Shown: positions 1-7,106, counted from the stretch's first letter. The stretch is 11,679 nt of DNA from Thermoplasmata archaeon (GCA_030042955.1 JASHYQ010000183.1:1-11679), one strand, 5' to 3'. The notes: generated by a model from the sequence alone, not told the origin. Numbers and translations: made by a program.

Positions 1-50
1 TGGTTCCGGGAGTCCGGGCGGTCGGCCCGTCGAACGGGGGCCAGGGGACC

Positions 51-833
51 ATGCAGGGCAAGTACATTCGCACCCGGACCGAGGACCACGTCGGCTACAT
101 CGAGATCGGGAAGCCGAAGGCGAACACCTACGACCTCGAGATGATGCGGGAGCTCGCGGGCGCGATCGACGAGCTCCGGTTCGACGAGGCCGCGACGGTG
201 GTCGTGCTCGCGAGCACGGTCCCCGGGTTCTTCAGCGCGGGTGCGGACATCGAGATGCTGAAGGCGAGCCAGCCGGACTTCAAGGCGATGTTCTGTCTGT
301 ACTGCCAGGAGACTCTCGACAAGATCGCGAAGACCCCCAAGGTCGTCATCGCGGCCCTGAGCGGTCACACGGTCGGGGGCGGGCTCGAAATCGCGCTCGC
401 CTGCGACCTCCGGATGATGGCGGCCGACTCCGGGAAGATCGGTCTCCCCGAGGTCACGCTCGGCGTGCTCCCGGGGACGGGCGGCACCCAGCGTCTCCCG
501 CGTCTCGTCGGGACCTCCCGAGCGCTCGACATGATGATCACGGGCAAGCTCCTGACGCCCGCCGAGGCCCTCGCGATCGGCCTCGTGAACTACGTCTACC
601 CGAAGGAGAGCTTCGCACGCGACGTGCACGCCTACGCGACCGCGCTCGCCCACGGCCCCGTGCGGGCGGTGAGCCTCATCAAACGCTCGGTCGCCGAGGG
701 GGTCGAGGAGCCGCTCACCAGCGGGCTCGCGCTCGAGCGGGAGCTGCAGAACCGGCTCTTCGTCACCGAGGACGCGAAGGAAGGCCTCACCGCGTTCGTC
801 GAGAAGCGCAAGCCCAGCTTTAAGGGACGATGA
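51..833 (+). CDS. Enoyl-CoA hydratase (crotonase family)
   Basis: Predicted to add water across the double bond of an enoyl-CoA in fatty or aromatic acyl-CoA breakdown in the cytoplasm. The 260 residues match the usual length of single-domain crotonases. The oxyanion-hole signature FSAGADIE is at 61-68. The second signature GHTVGGGLEIALACDL (105-120) carries the first catalytic Glu, E113, and GLPEVTLG (131-138) carries the second, E134. Having both Glu residues favours a true hydratase over an isomerase such as PaaG, which lacks one. The frame stays open to the window edge, but M51 is preceded by AGGGG at about 5 bases and gives a standard N-terminus. The stop overlaps the next start (ATGA), so the gene is co-transcribed with, and probably coupled to, the di-iron protein downstream. 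The exact substrate cannot be read from the sequence. Confidence 0.93.
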   Translation: MQGKYIRTRTEDHVGYIEIGKPKANTYDLEMMRELAGAIDELRFDEAATVVVLASTVPGFFSAGADIEMLKASQPDFKAMFCLYCQETLDKIAKTPKVVIAALSGHTVGGGLEIALACDLRMMAADSGKIGLPEVTLGVLPGTGGTQRLPRLVGTSRALDMMITGKLLTPAEALAIGLVNYVYPKESFARDVHAYATALAHGPVRAVSLIKRSVAEGVEEPLTSGLALERELQNRLFVTEDAKEGLTAFVEKRKPSFKGR

Positions 834-1684
834 GCGATAGTACGTCCGGGGGGAATTCCGTGGCCGCGAACGGGCCGAAGACCGGGGCCGGGGCGAGGAG
901 CCTCAAGGACGGCGGCACGGTCCAGCCGGTCCGCGAGATCCTCTGGGGAGCGCAGGTCGGCGCGCGCAAGTACGAGACGGCCGAGGAGCTTCCCGACGAC
1001 ATGCGCAAGCTCGTGGTCAAGCTCATGGTCGTCCAAGCCGACACCGAGTTCGCCTCCATCCAGCAGCATCGCCCGTGGCTCGACCGGGCCCCGACGCTCG
1101 AGGACCGCTGGATCGAATGCCGGATCGTCGCGGACGAGTCGCGTCACGGCCTGCAGGCATGTCGGATCCTCCGGGATTTCGGCGAGGAGGGGCAGCGGTA
1201 CATCGACGAGCTGCTTGCGAAGCGCGAGGGCCAGCACAAGCTCGACGCCTTCAACATGCCGTTCCTGAAGTGGTCGGACGTCGGGGCGTTCACCTGCTTC
1301 GTCGACCGCGTCGGCGTCTACCAGCTGCGCGCCTTCCAGGAGTGCTCCTACGGGCCGCTCGCCCGGGCGATGCCACTGATGCTCTCCGAAGAGCAGCTGC
1401 ATCTCAACTTCGGGGCCAGCGTGCTCCGCCGGATGGTCCAGGATGGGCCGAAGTACTACGGCTCGAAGGAGGAGGCGCAGGCGGCGATCCACAAGTGGTA
1501 CCCCCGCGCCCTCGACATGTTCGGGCACTCGAACTCGGACACGAGCCGGCGGGCGATCGAGTACGGGCTCAAGCGCTGGACCAACGAGGAAGCCCGCGAC
1601 CGGTACATTCACGAGGTCACCGGGCTCACCCAGTCGATCGGGTTGGAGCTCCCGCCTCCGGAGTTCGACCGGCACGTTCTGTAG
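830..1684 (+). CDS. PaaA/BoxB-like di-iron acyl-CoA oxygenase component
   Basis: Ferritin-like protein of the phenylacetyl-CoA/benzoyl-CoA epoxidase family (284 aa). Family members use a di-iron centre and O2 to epoxidise the ring of an aromatic CoA thioester. Visible ligands are E73, then E103 and H106 in DESRH, then E188 and H191 in EEQLH. The 30-residue step from E73 to E103 equals the step between the first two Glu ligands I recall for E. coli PaaA (E42, E72). The helix-3 ligand expected 29 residues before E188 is D159 (FVDRVG), not Glu, which resembles BoxB; E171 is the other candidate. The first 30 residues are low complexity. The start ATG overlaps the stop of the hydratase, with AAGGG 3 bases upstream. 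No PaaB, PaaC, PaaD or reductase gene is visible in the window, so partners must lie upstream or elsewhere. Family certain, substrate not. Confidence 0.85.
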   Translation: MSDSTSGGNSVAANGPKTGAGARSLKDGGTVQPVREILWGAQVGARKYETAEELPDDMRKLVVKLMVVQADTEFASIQQHRPWLDRAPTLEDRWIECRIVADESRHGLQACRILRDFGEEGQRYIDELLAKREGQHKLDAFNMPFLKWSDVGAFTCFVDRVGVYQLRAFQECSYGPLARAMPLMLSEEQLHLNFGASVLRRMVQDGPKYYGSKEEAQAAIHKWYPRALDMFGHSNSDTSRRAIEYGLKRWTNEEARDRYIHEVTGLTQSIGLELPPPEFDRHVL

Positions 1685-1699
1685 TCCCTTCCCGGCTCA

Positions 1700-1714
1700 C
1701 CGCGCGTCGCGCGG
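1700..1714. other. GC-rich palindrome between convergent genes
   Basis: A perfect inverted repeat (ccgcgcg, one base, cgcgcgg) lies in the 45-base gap where the di-iron gene and the mevalonate decarboxylase gene converge. It could form a short hairpin in either transcript and help end both. There is no T-tract, which archaeal termination usually needs, and such palindromes arise easily in DNA this GC-rich. Weak call. Confidence 0.25.
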
Positions 1715-1729
1715 CCCGGCGTTGCCCAG

Positions 1730-2755
1730 CTACCCCGTTCGACCCAGGGGGTGGGCCGATGGTCCCGGGTGCAGGAGGGTCGTGGATTCGACCCCGGGAA
1801 TCCGGCCGAAACGGGCGCGGAGCGGGCCCGCCTCCCGTCGTAGAGTGAAAACGTGGACGTGGGCGCCGGCATCGTGGGTGTAGGCGGCTCGGGGGCGCCC
1901 CCTCTCCCGGTTGAACGCACGCACCTCGGTGAGGACGGCGCGGGAGGTCACGGTCAGGTAGTCGAGGCTCGGACGGGTCGTCTCGCAGACCGACCGGAAG
2001 CTGTCGCATTCCTCCATGACGAGGGGGAAGAGCCGGTCGGGGTCGCGTCGGGCGATCGCGGTGCGGATCCCGGCCAGACGACGTGGCAGCTCGGAGAGGC
2101 GTCGGGAGTACTCGGGGCTGGTCGCGACCGTCCACTGCATCGCATCCTGGGAGCGGACCTCCTTGACGGGTGCATCGCGCACGAGAACGACCAGGTCGAC
2201 GAGCTCGGGCCAGTGGTCCGGTCCGAAGAGCGGCCGTGCATAGCAGTCCCGTCCGTCCGTTCGCGTGCCCGCCCGCCACTCGACGAACCCTCCGAAGATC
2301 GACCGGGAGGCGCTCCCCGAGCCGAATCGGGCCAGCTGAGAGAGGGCCCGCGGCGAGAGCCGAAGGCCGGCGGCCCTGCTCGCGGCCCCCGCCAGGGCGG
2401 CGAACCCGCTCGCGCTCGACGCCATCCCGCTCGCGGTCGGGAAGTTGTTGTCGCTGACGACCTCGGCCGCGGCCGACTCGCCGGCCATCTCACGCACCCG
2501 GTCGAGGAAGCGGACCACGCCTTCCCGGGGCCCGCCGCTCGCCTCCTGGCCGTTGAGCACCAGGCGGTCCGTCCTCAGGGAGGCGTCGAAGCGGACCGTG
2601 GTCCGGGTCCGGAGCCGGTCGAGCGTGACCGAGAGCGAGGAGTTGTTGGGAAGTGCCCGGGCCCGGTCGCGGACGCCCCAGTACTTCACGAGGGCGATGT
2701 TCGGCCGGGCCTCGAAGGAGGCCGAACGGCTTCCCCGGCCCTCGGGGGCTCGCAC
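1730..2755 (-). CDS. mvaD: Mevalonate 5-diphosphate decarboxylase-like GHMP enzyme
   Basis: ATP-dependent decarboxylase of the mevalonate route to isopentenyl (di)phosphate, used for archaeal lipids. Numbered from GTG2755 (341 aa): PNIALVKYWG at 18-27 with K24; the GHMP phosphate loop NNFPTASGMASSASGFAAL at 103-121, very close to yeast; GSGSASRSIFGG at 145-156 with the catalytic-region R151; TVATS at 209-213; and YTHDAGAHVHVF at 292-303 with the catalytic base D295. Retention of D295 and R151 argues for a decarboxylase rather than a mevalonate 3-kinase. Two changes stand out: the second Lys of KYWGK (yeast K22) is V28, and DAGPN has become DAGAH. The substrate could be mevalonate 5-diphosphate, 5-phosphate or 3,5-bisphosphate. 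The frame is open to an ATG at 2857, but GTG2755 lies about 26 bases after a box A (2776-2786), leaves 125 bases for divergent promoters, and removes a non-homologous head. Confidence 0.88.
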   Translation of the reverse strand: MRAPEGRGSRSASFEARPNIALVKYWGVRDRARALPNNSSLSVTLDRLRTRTTVRFDASLRTDRLVLNGQEASGGPREGVVRFLDRVREMAGESAAAEVVSDNNFPTASGMASSASGFAALAGAASRAAGLRLSPRALSQLARFGSGSASRSIFGGFVEWRAGTRTDGRDCYARPLFGPDHWPELVDLVVLVRDAPVKEVRSQDAMQWTVATSPEYSRRLSELPRRLAGIRTAIARRDPDRLFPLVMEECDSFRSVCETTRPSLDYLTVTSRAVLTEVRAFNRERGRPRAAYTHDAGAHVHVFTLRREAGPLRARFGRIPGVESTTLLHPGPSAHPLGRTG

Positions 2756-2775
2756 GCCGGTACCCGACCGCGCGC

Positions 2776-2786
2776 AGTACTTATCC
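2776..2786 (-). promoter_or_regulatory. Putative box A (TATA) promoter of mvaD
   Basis: On the minus strand this reads ggataagtact, an A/T island in GC-rich DNA. Its centre near 2781 is about 26 bases before GTG2755, the distance between box A and transcript start in archaea, so the message would be leaderless. This supports the short start over ATG2857. The central agtact is palindromic, so some activity toward the thioesterase is possible but would give a leader of about 75 bases. Confidence 0.5.
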
Positions 2787-2880
2787 GCGACGACCTCTCG
2801 GGAGGGTCGTGGCACGTCGACCGTCTCCGTCCGAACCACGGCCGGTCGGGCCGCCATCGAATCTTCGACTCGCGGCGCGG

Positions 2881-3321
2881 ATGGGAGGGTTCCACCACGA
2901 GGTCGGGTTCCGTCTGGACCCCGAGCAGAGCCGCCGGGGCCTCGTCACGGTCACGGGCAAGGTCGAACGACGCCACCTCAACATCAACGGGGTCGTCCAC
3001 GGCGGAGTGTATGCCACGATCCTCGACACGGCGATGGGCGCCTCGGTCGTCTCCCTGCTCGCGGAGGGGGAGACCACCGCCACGACCTCGCTCTACGTCG
3101 AGTTCCTGCGGGCCGCCCGGGAAGGGGCGGTGCTGTCCGCCCAGGGCGAGGTCCTGCGTCGGGGTCGTCATATCGCGTTTGCCGAAGGGAACCTCTACGA
3201 CGTCGACGGGCGTCGTCTCAGCCAGGCGCGAGGCACCTGGTACATCTGGTCCCCGGAGGAGGCTACCCCGCATCCGTCTCGCTCCACGGGAAGGCCGCCG
3301 TTTCACCGTCCGAGGGCGTAA
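2881..3321 (+). CDS. PaaI-family hotdog acyl-CoA thioesterase
   Basis: Small hotdog-fold protein (146 aa) predicted to hydrolyse acyl- or aryl-CoA thioesters to free acid and CoA. HLNINGVVHGGVYATILDTA (32-51) holds the family signature: N36-G37, the HGG turn at 40-42, and the probable catalytic D49. TTSLYVEFLRAAREG (68-82) matches the following beta strand that shapes the acyl site, and GRHIAFAEGNLYD (95-107) the next strand. The tail after WYIW (120-123) is Pro/Arg-rich and probably disordered. The frame is open well upstream, but ATG2881 gives the normal N-terminus. No good Shine-Dalgarno or box A was found at close range. PaaI thioesterases are known to release trapped CoA in phenylacetate breakdown, which fits the PaaA-like and hydratase genes about 1.2 kb to the left, although mvaD on the other strand separates them. 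Confidence 0.87.
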   Translation: MGGFHHEVGFRLDPEQSRRGLVTVTGKVERRHLNINGVVHGGVYATILDTAMGASVVSLLAEGETTATTSLYVEFLRAAREGAVLSAQGEVLRRGRHIAFAEGNLYDVDGRRLSQARGTWYIWSPEEATPHPSRSTGRPPFHRPRA

Positions 3322-3350
3322 GGGGGCCGCACCCCCACCGGTCGGGGGGC

Positions 3351-5831
3351 TCAGCTGGACCGGAACGAACCGACCCGGGCGCCGATGCGCTCGGCGACCT
3401 CCAAGCGTTCGAGCCCTTTCGCGAGCCCTCGGCTTCCTTCGGGGAAGGGGTGGGCCCGGTAGAACGCCCGCACCTCGTCGGCCCGGCCCAGTCCGAGGTA
3501 GATCGTCGTGCGCTCGAGCACCGTCGACAACGAGGTGGAGCCCCTGAACCGCTCGGTGAGCTGGTCGAGATGGCGGGTGAGCCACGGCCAGACGACGTCC
3601 CGGGCCACGGGGTTCACGACGGCCTGGGCCAGGACCTGAACGGCGTGACCCGTTGCGATCTCCCCGGTGAGGGTCATGTCGAGGGTCGCCTCGAGCAGCT
3701 CCCGCTCGGGGGTCCAGGGCAGCGCCCGGTCGATCAGGAACGTCTCGGCCTCGTTGGCCGCCCGCTCTCGGGCCCTCCTGAGCTCGTTCCAGCCCGTGCG
3801 GCCCTCGGACCGGGCCCGAGCGACCGCGACGGCGGCGCGTAGGTCCGGGTCGAGACGGCTCCACTCGGGGAACAGCTCGGAGAGGTCGCGGGCGAACCCT
3901 TCGTCCGCCCGGACGCGGTAGCCCGCGACACGGTCGCGGAGGATGCCGGTCGCGTTGGGCTCGCCGGGGCGATGATGGACCCCGACCGCATCCATCCGCT
4001 CCGCCAGGTAGCGCCGGGTCTCGTCGTGGACCGCGCTGGCCGACGGGATGATGCGCTCGAGGGTCGTGAGGGTGCCCGCGAGCGACGTGACCACCAGGAG
4101 GTCGTTGCAGCCGCCCACTCGGCGGACGAACTGGGCGAAGGTCGGCCAGTCCGTCTCCCCCGAGAACAGGAACGAGCCGAGGTCGTCGGCCATCTTCCAG
4201 CGGTCCGTGGGCCGGAGCGAAGGGAGGGCCTGGAAGAGACGGTCGAGGAGTGCGGGGTCGTACCGGACCCGGTAGAAACCGACCGCTTCCGGATTGAGGT
4301 GGATAACCGCCTCGGTCGGCACCCGCAGCTCCGCCGTCGGTGTGGAGAACACGAGACGACGCCGCTCACCGCCGATGTCCATCACGAGCGGAATCGGCCA
4401 GGGAGGTTCCTCGGCCGTCAACGGGAGCAGCGAGAACCGGCGCTGCGCGAGCCGTAGGGTGGTGCCGTCCCGTCGGGCGTCGATGACCGGGTGGCCGGGC
4501 CGGTCGACCCACGGGGTCGCCATCTGGGCGATGGGCTCGTTCCCCGCACGCCCGAGCGCCTCCCAGAGGTCCTCGGTGCGCGCGTTGGAGTACCGGAACC
4601 GCTCGAGGTAGTCGATAACCCCGGCCCGGAAACGGTCCGGCCCGAGGTAGCCCTCGAGCATCGCGAGGATGGAACACCCCTTGCCGTAGCTGATCTCATC
4701 GAAGATCTGGCTGATCTCCTCCGGCCGGTCGACGTGGGCGCGAACCGGATGGGTGGCCGCGAGCGAGTCCGCGTCGATCGCGGCCGCGGTGCCGGCGACC
4801 CGGAGGTAGAAATCGGCGACCGCGTCCATCTCGGGTTCGAGACGCTCGGTGATCCGGGTCTCCATGAGGGACGCGAAGCTCTCGTTCAGCCAGACGTCGT
4901 CCCACGTCGCCATCGTGACGAGGTTGCCGAACCACTGGTGGGCGATCTCGTGGGCCGACGTCTCGAAGACGTCCTCGCGGGTGGACGAGTCCGCCGTCGG
5001 GTCGACCAACAGGCGCATGTCTCGGAAGCAGATCGCGCCCCAGTTCTCCATCGCGCCGAACGCCTGGTCGGCGACCGCCACGAGGTCGAGCTTGGGGAGG
5101 GGGTAGGGGATGCGGAAGTACTCCTCGTAGGCCTCGAGAATGCGCCGACCGGCGTGGACCGCGAACTCCCCGGCCGCCCCTCGTCCCGGTGGGCCGAGGA
5201 CCCGGACCGCGACCCGCCCGCCCAGGTCCTCCGCCCGGTCGAACCGACCGATCCCGAGGTAGAACAGGTAGCAGGCCATCGGAGGCGTCGGAACGAACGA
5301 CCACTCGCGCACCCCGTCCAGGTCCCGCACCGACTCCGGCGAGGTGTTCGAGATGACCTCGAGGTCCGCCCGGGTCCGGACGGTCAGCCGGAGGCGGGCC
5401 TTCCGGTCGGGCCGGTCCTGGCACGGAAAGATGCGTCGGGCGCCGACCGGCTCGCACTGGGTCGTGAGGACGGTGCTGTCGGCGTGACGGCACCGGTAGA
5501 GTCCGATCAGATTCCCCTCCTTCACCGCGCCGGAGAAATCGACCGCGACCGGGCCGCGGCCTCCGACCTCGCCGAGCACGAGACGCGCCTCGGAACGGAG
5601 GTACTCGAACGGCACGGGGGTCGTCCCTTCCCGGACGGCCTCGATCTCGAGGCCGTCGGCGTTCAGCTCGAGCCGCTGACGAGCGGCGGGGGCATCGAAC
5701 TCGACACGGCCCCGCCAGCGTCCGCTCTCGAAGTCCACATCGAGTCGGAGCCGGTACTCCGCTATCGGAGGTCGGGATGGAGAACTCAACGGACCGTCCG
5801 TCTCCTGGCGCGGACCCAGCCGGGTCCCCAA
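3351..5831 (-). CDS. M1 family zinc aminopeptidase (tricorn-interacting factor F2/F3-like)
   Basis: Cytosolic metallopeptidase that removes N-terminal residues from peptides, likely finishing peptides released by the proteasome or tricorn protease. Numbered from TTG5831 (826 aa): the N-terminal beta-saddle domain starts near residue 24; TQCEP at 124-128 is part of the substrate N-terminus site; the exopeptidase motif GAMEN is at 259-263. The zinc site is HEIAH at 294-298 plus E317 in WLNESF (18 residues between), and the transition-state Tyr is Y382. The rest is the helical C-terminal domain. There is no signal peptide or membrane segment. The common PC.DEP motif reads PCQDRP here (R140 for Glu). 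The start is uncertain: a box A at 5837-5846 would start RNA near 5815, downstream of TTG5831, favouring TTG5789 (812 aa), which has AGGAG 12 bases upstream. The gene stands alone between convergent and divergent neighbours. Confidence 0.95.
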   Translation of the reverse strand: MGTRLGPRQETDGPLSSPSRPPIAEYRLRLDVDFESGRWRGRVEFDAPAARQRLELNADGLEIEAVREGTTPVPFEYLRSEARLVLGEVGGRGPVAVDFSGAVKEGNLIGLYRCRHADSTVLTTQCEPVGARRIFPCQDRPDRKARLRLTVRTRADLEVISNTSPESVRDLDGVREWSFVPTPPMACYLFYLGIGRFDRAEDLGGRVAVRVLGPPGRGAAGEFAVHAGRRILEAYEEYFRIPYPLPKLDLVAVADQAFGAMENWGAICFRDMRLLVDPTADSSTREDVFETSAHEIAHQWFGNLVTMATWDDVWLNESFASLMETRITERLEPEMDAVADFYLRVAGTAAAIDADSLAATHPVRAHVDRPEEISQIFDEISYGKGCSILAMLEGYLGPDRFRAGVIDYLERFRYSNARTEDLWEALGRAGNEPIAQMATPWVDRPGHPVIDARRDGTTLRLAQRRFSLLPLTAEEPPWPIPLVMDIGGERRRLVFSTPTAELRVPTEAVIHLNPEAVGFYRVRYDPALLDRLFQALPSLRPTDRWKMADDLGSFLFSGETDWPTFAQFVRRVGGCNDLLVVTSLAGTLTTLERIIPSASAVHDETRRYLAERMDAVGVHHRPGEPNATGILRDRVAGYRVRADEGFARDLSELFPEWSRLDPDLRAAVAVARARSEGRTGWNELRRARERAANEAETFLIDRALPWTPERELLEATLDMTLTGEIATGHAVQVLAQAVVNPVARDVVWPWLTRHLDQLTERFRGSTSLSTVLERTTIYLGLGRADEVRAFYRAHPFPEGSRGLAKGLERLEVAERIGARVGSFRSS

Positions 5832-5836
5832 GATGA

Positions 5837-5846
5837 AGCTATACGG
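5837..5846 (-). promoter_or_regulatory. Putative box A promoter of the M1 aminopeptidase
   Basis: The minus strand reads ccgtatagct. With the usual spacing of 26 bases the transcript would begin near 5815, giving a 26-base leader with AGGAG at 5802-5806 ahead of TTG5789. There is no clear purine-rich BRE upstream, so confidence is modest. It sits about 45 bases from the divergent 5S rRNA box A. Confidence 0.4.
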
Positions 5847-5886
5847 GGCGCACCGGCGCGCGCGTCGCTCGCGTCCGGGAGTCCAA

Positions 5887-5897
5887 CGTTAAATACC
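5887..5897 (+). promoter_or_regulatory. Box A/BRE promoter of 5S rRNA
   Basis: The sequence gttaaatacc, with an AA dinucleotide just upstream at 5885-5886 as expected for a TFB-recognition element, has its centre near 5892. That is 25-26 bases before the first base of the 5S helix I at 5917. The spacing is exactly that of an archaeal core promoter, so the 5S gene should be transcribed on its own with little or no 5' trimming. Confidence 0.7.
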
Positions 5898-5916
5898 GAC
5901 TCTCTGTCGCCGCGCC

Positions 5917-6040
5917 GGCTGACGGCCAAAGCGGTGGTGAAACACCCGGTCCCATTCCGAACCCGGCAGTTAAGGCCACTGGCGTTCCGCACGGTACTGA
6001 AGTGCGCGAGCCTACGGGAAACGCGGAAAGCTGTCAGCCT
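5917..6040 (+). rRNA. rrf: 5S ribosomal RNA (stand-alone)
   Basis: Recognised by sequence and fold. The ends pair as a perfect 7-base helix I (ggctgac at 5917-5923 with gtcagcc at 6033-6039). The conserved loop C stretch cccattccgaaccc is near 5950-5963, followed by the conserved gttaag. Helix II pairs ggtgg with ccac, helix III pairs cccgg with ccggc, and the helix IV/V arm closes with ttccgc and gcggaa. The length of about 123-124 bases is normal for archaea. Neighbouring genes code for protein, with no 23S, 16S or tRNA in the window. An unlinked 5S gene is a known feature of Thermoplasma and relatives. The exact 3' end may differ by a few bases. Confidence 0.94.
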
Positions 6041-6043
6041 CCT

Positions 6044-6064
6044 CGGACCGGTGGGCGCCGGCCG
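6044..6064 (+). terminator. Possible hairpin after 5S rRNA
   Basis: Just after the mature 3' end, cgg-a-ccgg and ccggccg can pair as a 7-base GC stem with one bulged A and the loop tgggcg. It could end or process the 5S transcript before the endonuclease IV promoter. There is no T-run, so it is not a typical archaeal terminator, and read-through into the next gene cannot be excluded. Confidence 0.3.
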
Positions 6065-6065
6065 A

Positions 6066-6075
6066 TAGGTTAATC
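6066..6075 (+). promoter_or_regulatory. Putative box A promoter of nfo
   Basis: The A/T-rich taggttaatc has its centre near 6071, about 27 bases before GTG6099. This favours a leaderless start there over the longer GTG6087, which would lie upstream of the predicted transcript start. Confidence 0.45.
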
Positions 6076-6086
6076 GCTCCCCGCGG

Positions 6087-7082
6087 GTGGCGCGCTCCGT
6101 GCTGCTCGGCGCCCACATCGGTACATCGGACGGCCTGGTCGAGGCGGTCCGGCAGGGACGCGGGATCGGGTGCGAGTCGATCCAAATCTTCTCGAAGAGC
6201 CCGCAAATGTGGGCCGGCCCCCCGATTCAGCCGGACGCGGCGACCGCCTTTCGAGAGGCGGTGCGGGCCCCGCCCCGGCTGGCGACCGCCGTGCACCACG
6301 GCTATCTCGCCAACCTCGGCTCGCCGAAGGCGTTCATGCTACGACGCTCGCGCACCGCGTTCCGGGACGAGGTGGGGCGCGCCGAGCTCCTGGGCGTGGA
6401 CGGCCTGGTCTTCCACCCGGGCGCACACCTCGGATCCGGTGTGGAGACCGGATTGCGGGTCATCGCCGAGAGCCTTCGCGGCGCGCTGGAGGCGTTCCCC
6501 GAGGGGAAGGTCCGCCTCCTGCTCGAGAATGCCGCGGGTCAAGGGACCGCCCTCTGCTCGACGCTCGAGGAGCTCCAGACGGTGCTCGCGCTCGTCGACC
6601 GCCCCGAACGTCTCGGTGTCACGCTCGACACCTGTCATTTGTTGGCTGCCGGGGTTGACTTCCGCACCGAGGAAGAGTACGGGGCCTTCTGTGACCGGAT
6701 CGATGCCACCCTCGGCCGAGCGATGGTCCGCGCTTTCCATCTCAACGACGCCAAGGAGGAGCTCGGATCCCATCTCGACCGTCACGAGAACATCGGCAAG
6801 GGTAAGATCGGGCTCGAGGGGTTCCGCTCGCTCGTCGGGGACCCGCGATGGACGGAGACCCCCGGGTTCCTCGAGACCCCGCTCGACGACCGGGGGTACG
6901 CTCGCTACGCCGAGGACCTCGGCGCGCTCCGCTCCCTCCTGACGGCAGCTCCTCACGTCCCCCCCCAGCTTCCGAGGGGGCCTCCGCCCGCACCAGGCTC
7001 CCGCACCGCCGGCCGCGCGCGCCCGGCCCGGCCCGCTCCCCGGAACCCTCGTCGCCCCACGGCCGTCCGAACAGTCAAATAG
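6087..7082 (+). CDS. nfo: Endonuclease IV (AP endonuclease)
   Basis: Base-excision repair enzyme with a TIM-barrel fold that cuts DNA 5' to abasic sites using three metal ions. Numbered from GTG6087, the nine expected ligands are all present: H70, H110, E147, D181, H184, H218, D231, H233 and E263. Their spacings equal the E. coli Nfo ligands almost exactly (40, 37, 34, 3, 34, 13, 2, 30). Motifs seen are VFHPGAH, LENAAGQG, DTCHLLAAG and FHLNDAKEELGSHLDRHENI. GTG6099 (MLLGAHIG) is the more natural N-terminus and fits the box A. The core ends near residue 287, the usual family length. The last 42 or so residues are Pro/Arg/Ala-rich, begin at a run of eight C (6959-6966), and run into the promoter of the next gene. 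The tail may be real, a frameshift product, or read-through of a GC-rich spacer. Confidence 0.94.
   Translation: MARSVLLGAHIGTSDGLVEAVRQGRGIGCESIQIFSKSPQMWAGPPIQPDAATAFREAVRAPPRLATAVHHGYLANLGSPKAFMLRRSRTAFRDEVGRAELLGVDGLVFHPGAHLGSGVETGLRVIAESLRGALEAFPEGKVRLLLENAAGQGTALCSTLEELQTVLALVDRPERLGVTLDTCHLLAAGVDFRTEEEYGAFCDRIDATLGRAMVRAFHLNDAKEELGSHLDRHENIGKGKIGLEGFRSLVGDPRWTETPGFLETPLDDRGYARYAEDLGALRSLLTAAPHVPPQLPRGPPPAPGSRTAGRARPARPAPRNPRRPTAVRTVK
6959..6980 (+). other. C8 homopolymer and C/G hairpin in the nfo tail
   Basis: Eight C in a row (6959-6966) are followed by agcttccga and five G (6976-6980). The RNA can fold into a C5/G5 stem with a loop of about nine bases. It lies exactly where the conserved endonuclease IV core ends. 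The run is a likely place for sequencing error or slippage. Confidence 0.4.
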
Positions 7083-7083
7083 A
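7073..7083 (+). promoter_or_regulatory. Box A promoter of the transketolase operon
   Basis: The sequence agtcaaatag, preceded by the BRE-like cgaac, has its centre near 7078. That is about 27-28 bases before ATG7107, so the operon message should be leaderless or nearly so. The box overlaps the last codons of nfo. Confidence 0.6.
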
Positions 7084-7106
7084 CAGGTCCTGCTCGGCGC
7101 GCTGCC

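Noticed and set aside
2776..2794. Near-identical 15-mer shared by the mvaD upstream region and rpoK (minus strand, about 11468-11483), both reading VADKY
   Set aside because: A 14/15 match is expected by chance among this many GC-biased positions; no wider similarity.
1853..3547. Long + strand open frame opposite mvaD
   Set aside because: No recognisable motif, Arg/Gly/Pro-rich, and mirrors a clear gene on the other strand; expected in DNA this GC-rich.
4491..6068. Open + strand frame of 525 codons opposite the aminopeptidase, running through the 5S gene
   Set aside because: Antisense shadow of a well-supported M1 peptidase; it also crosses an rRNA gene.
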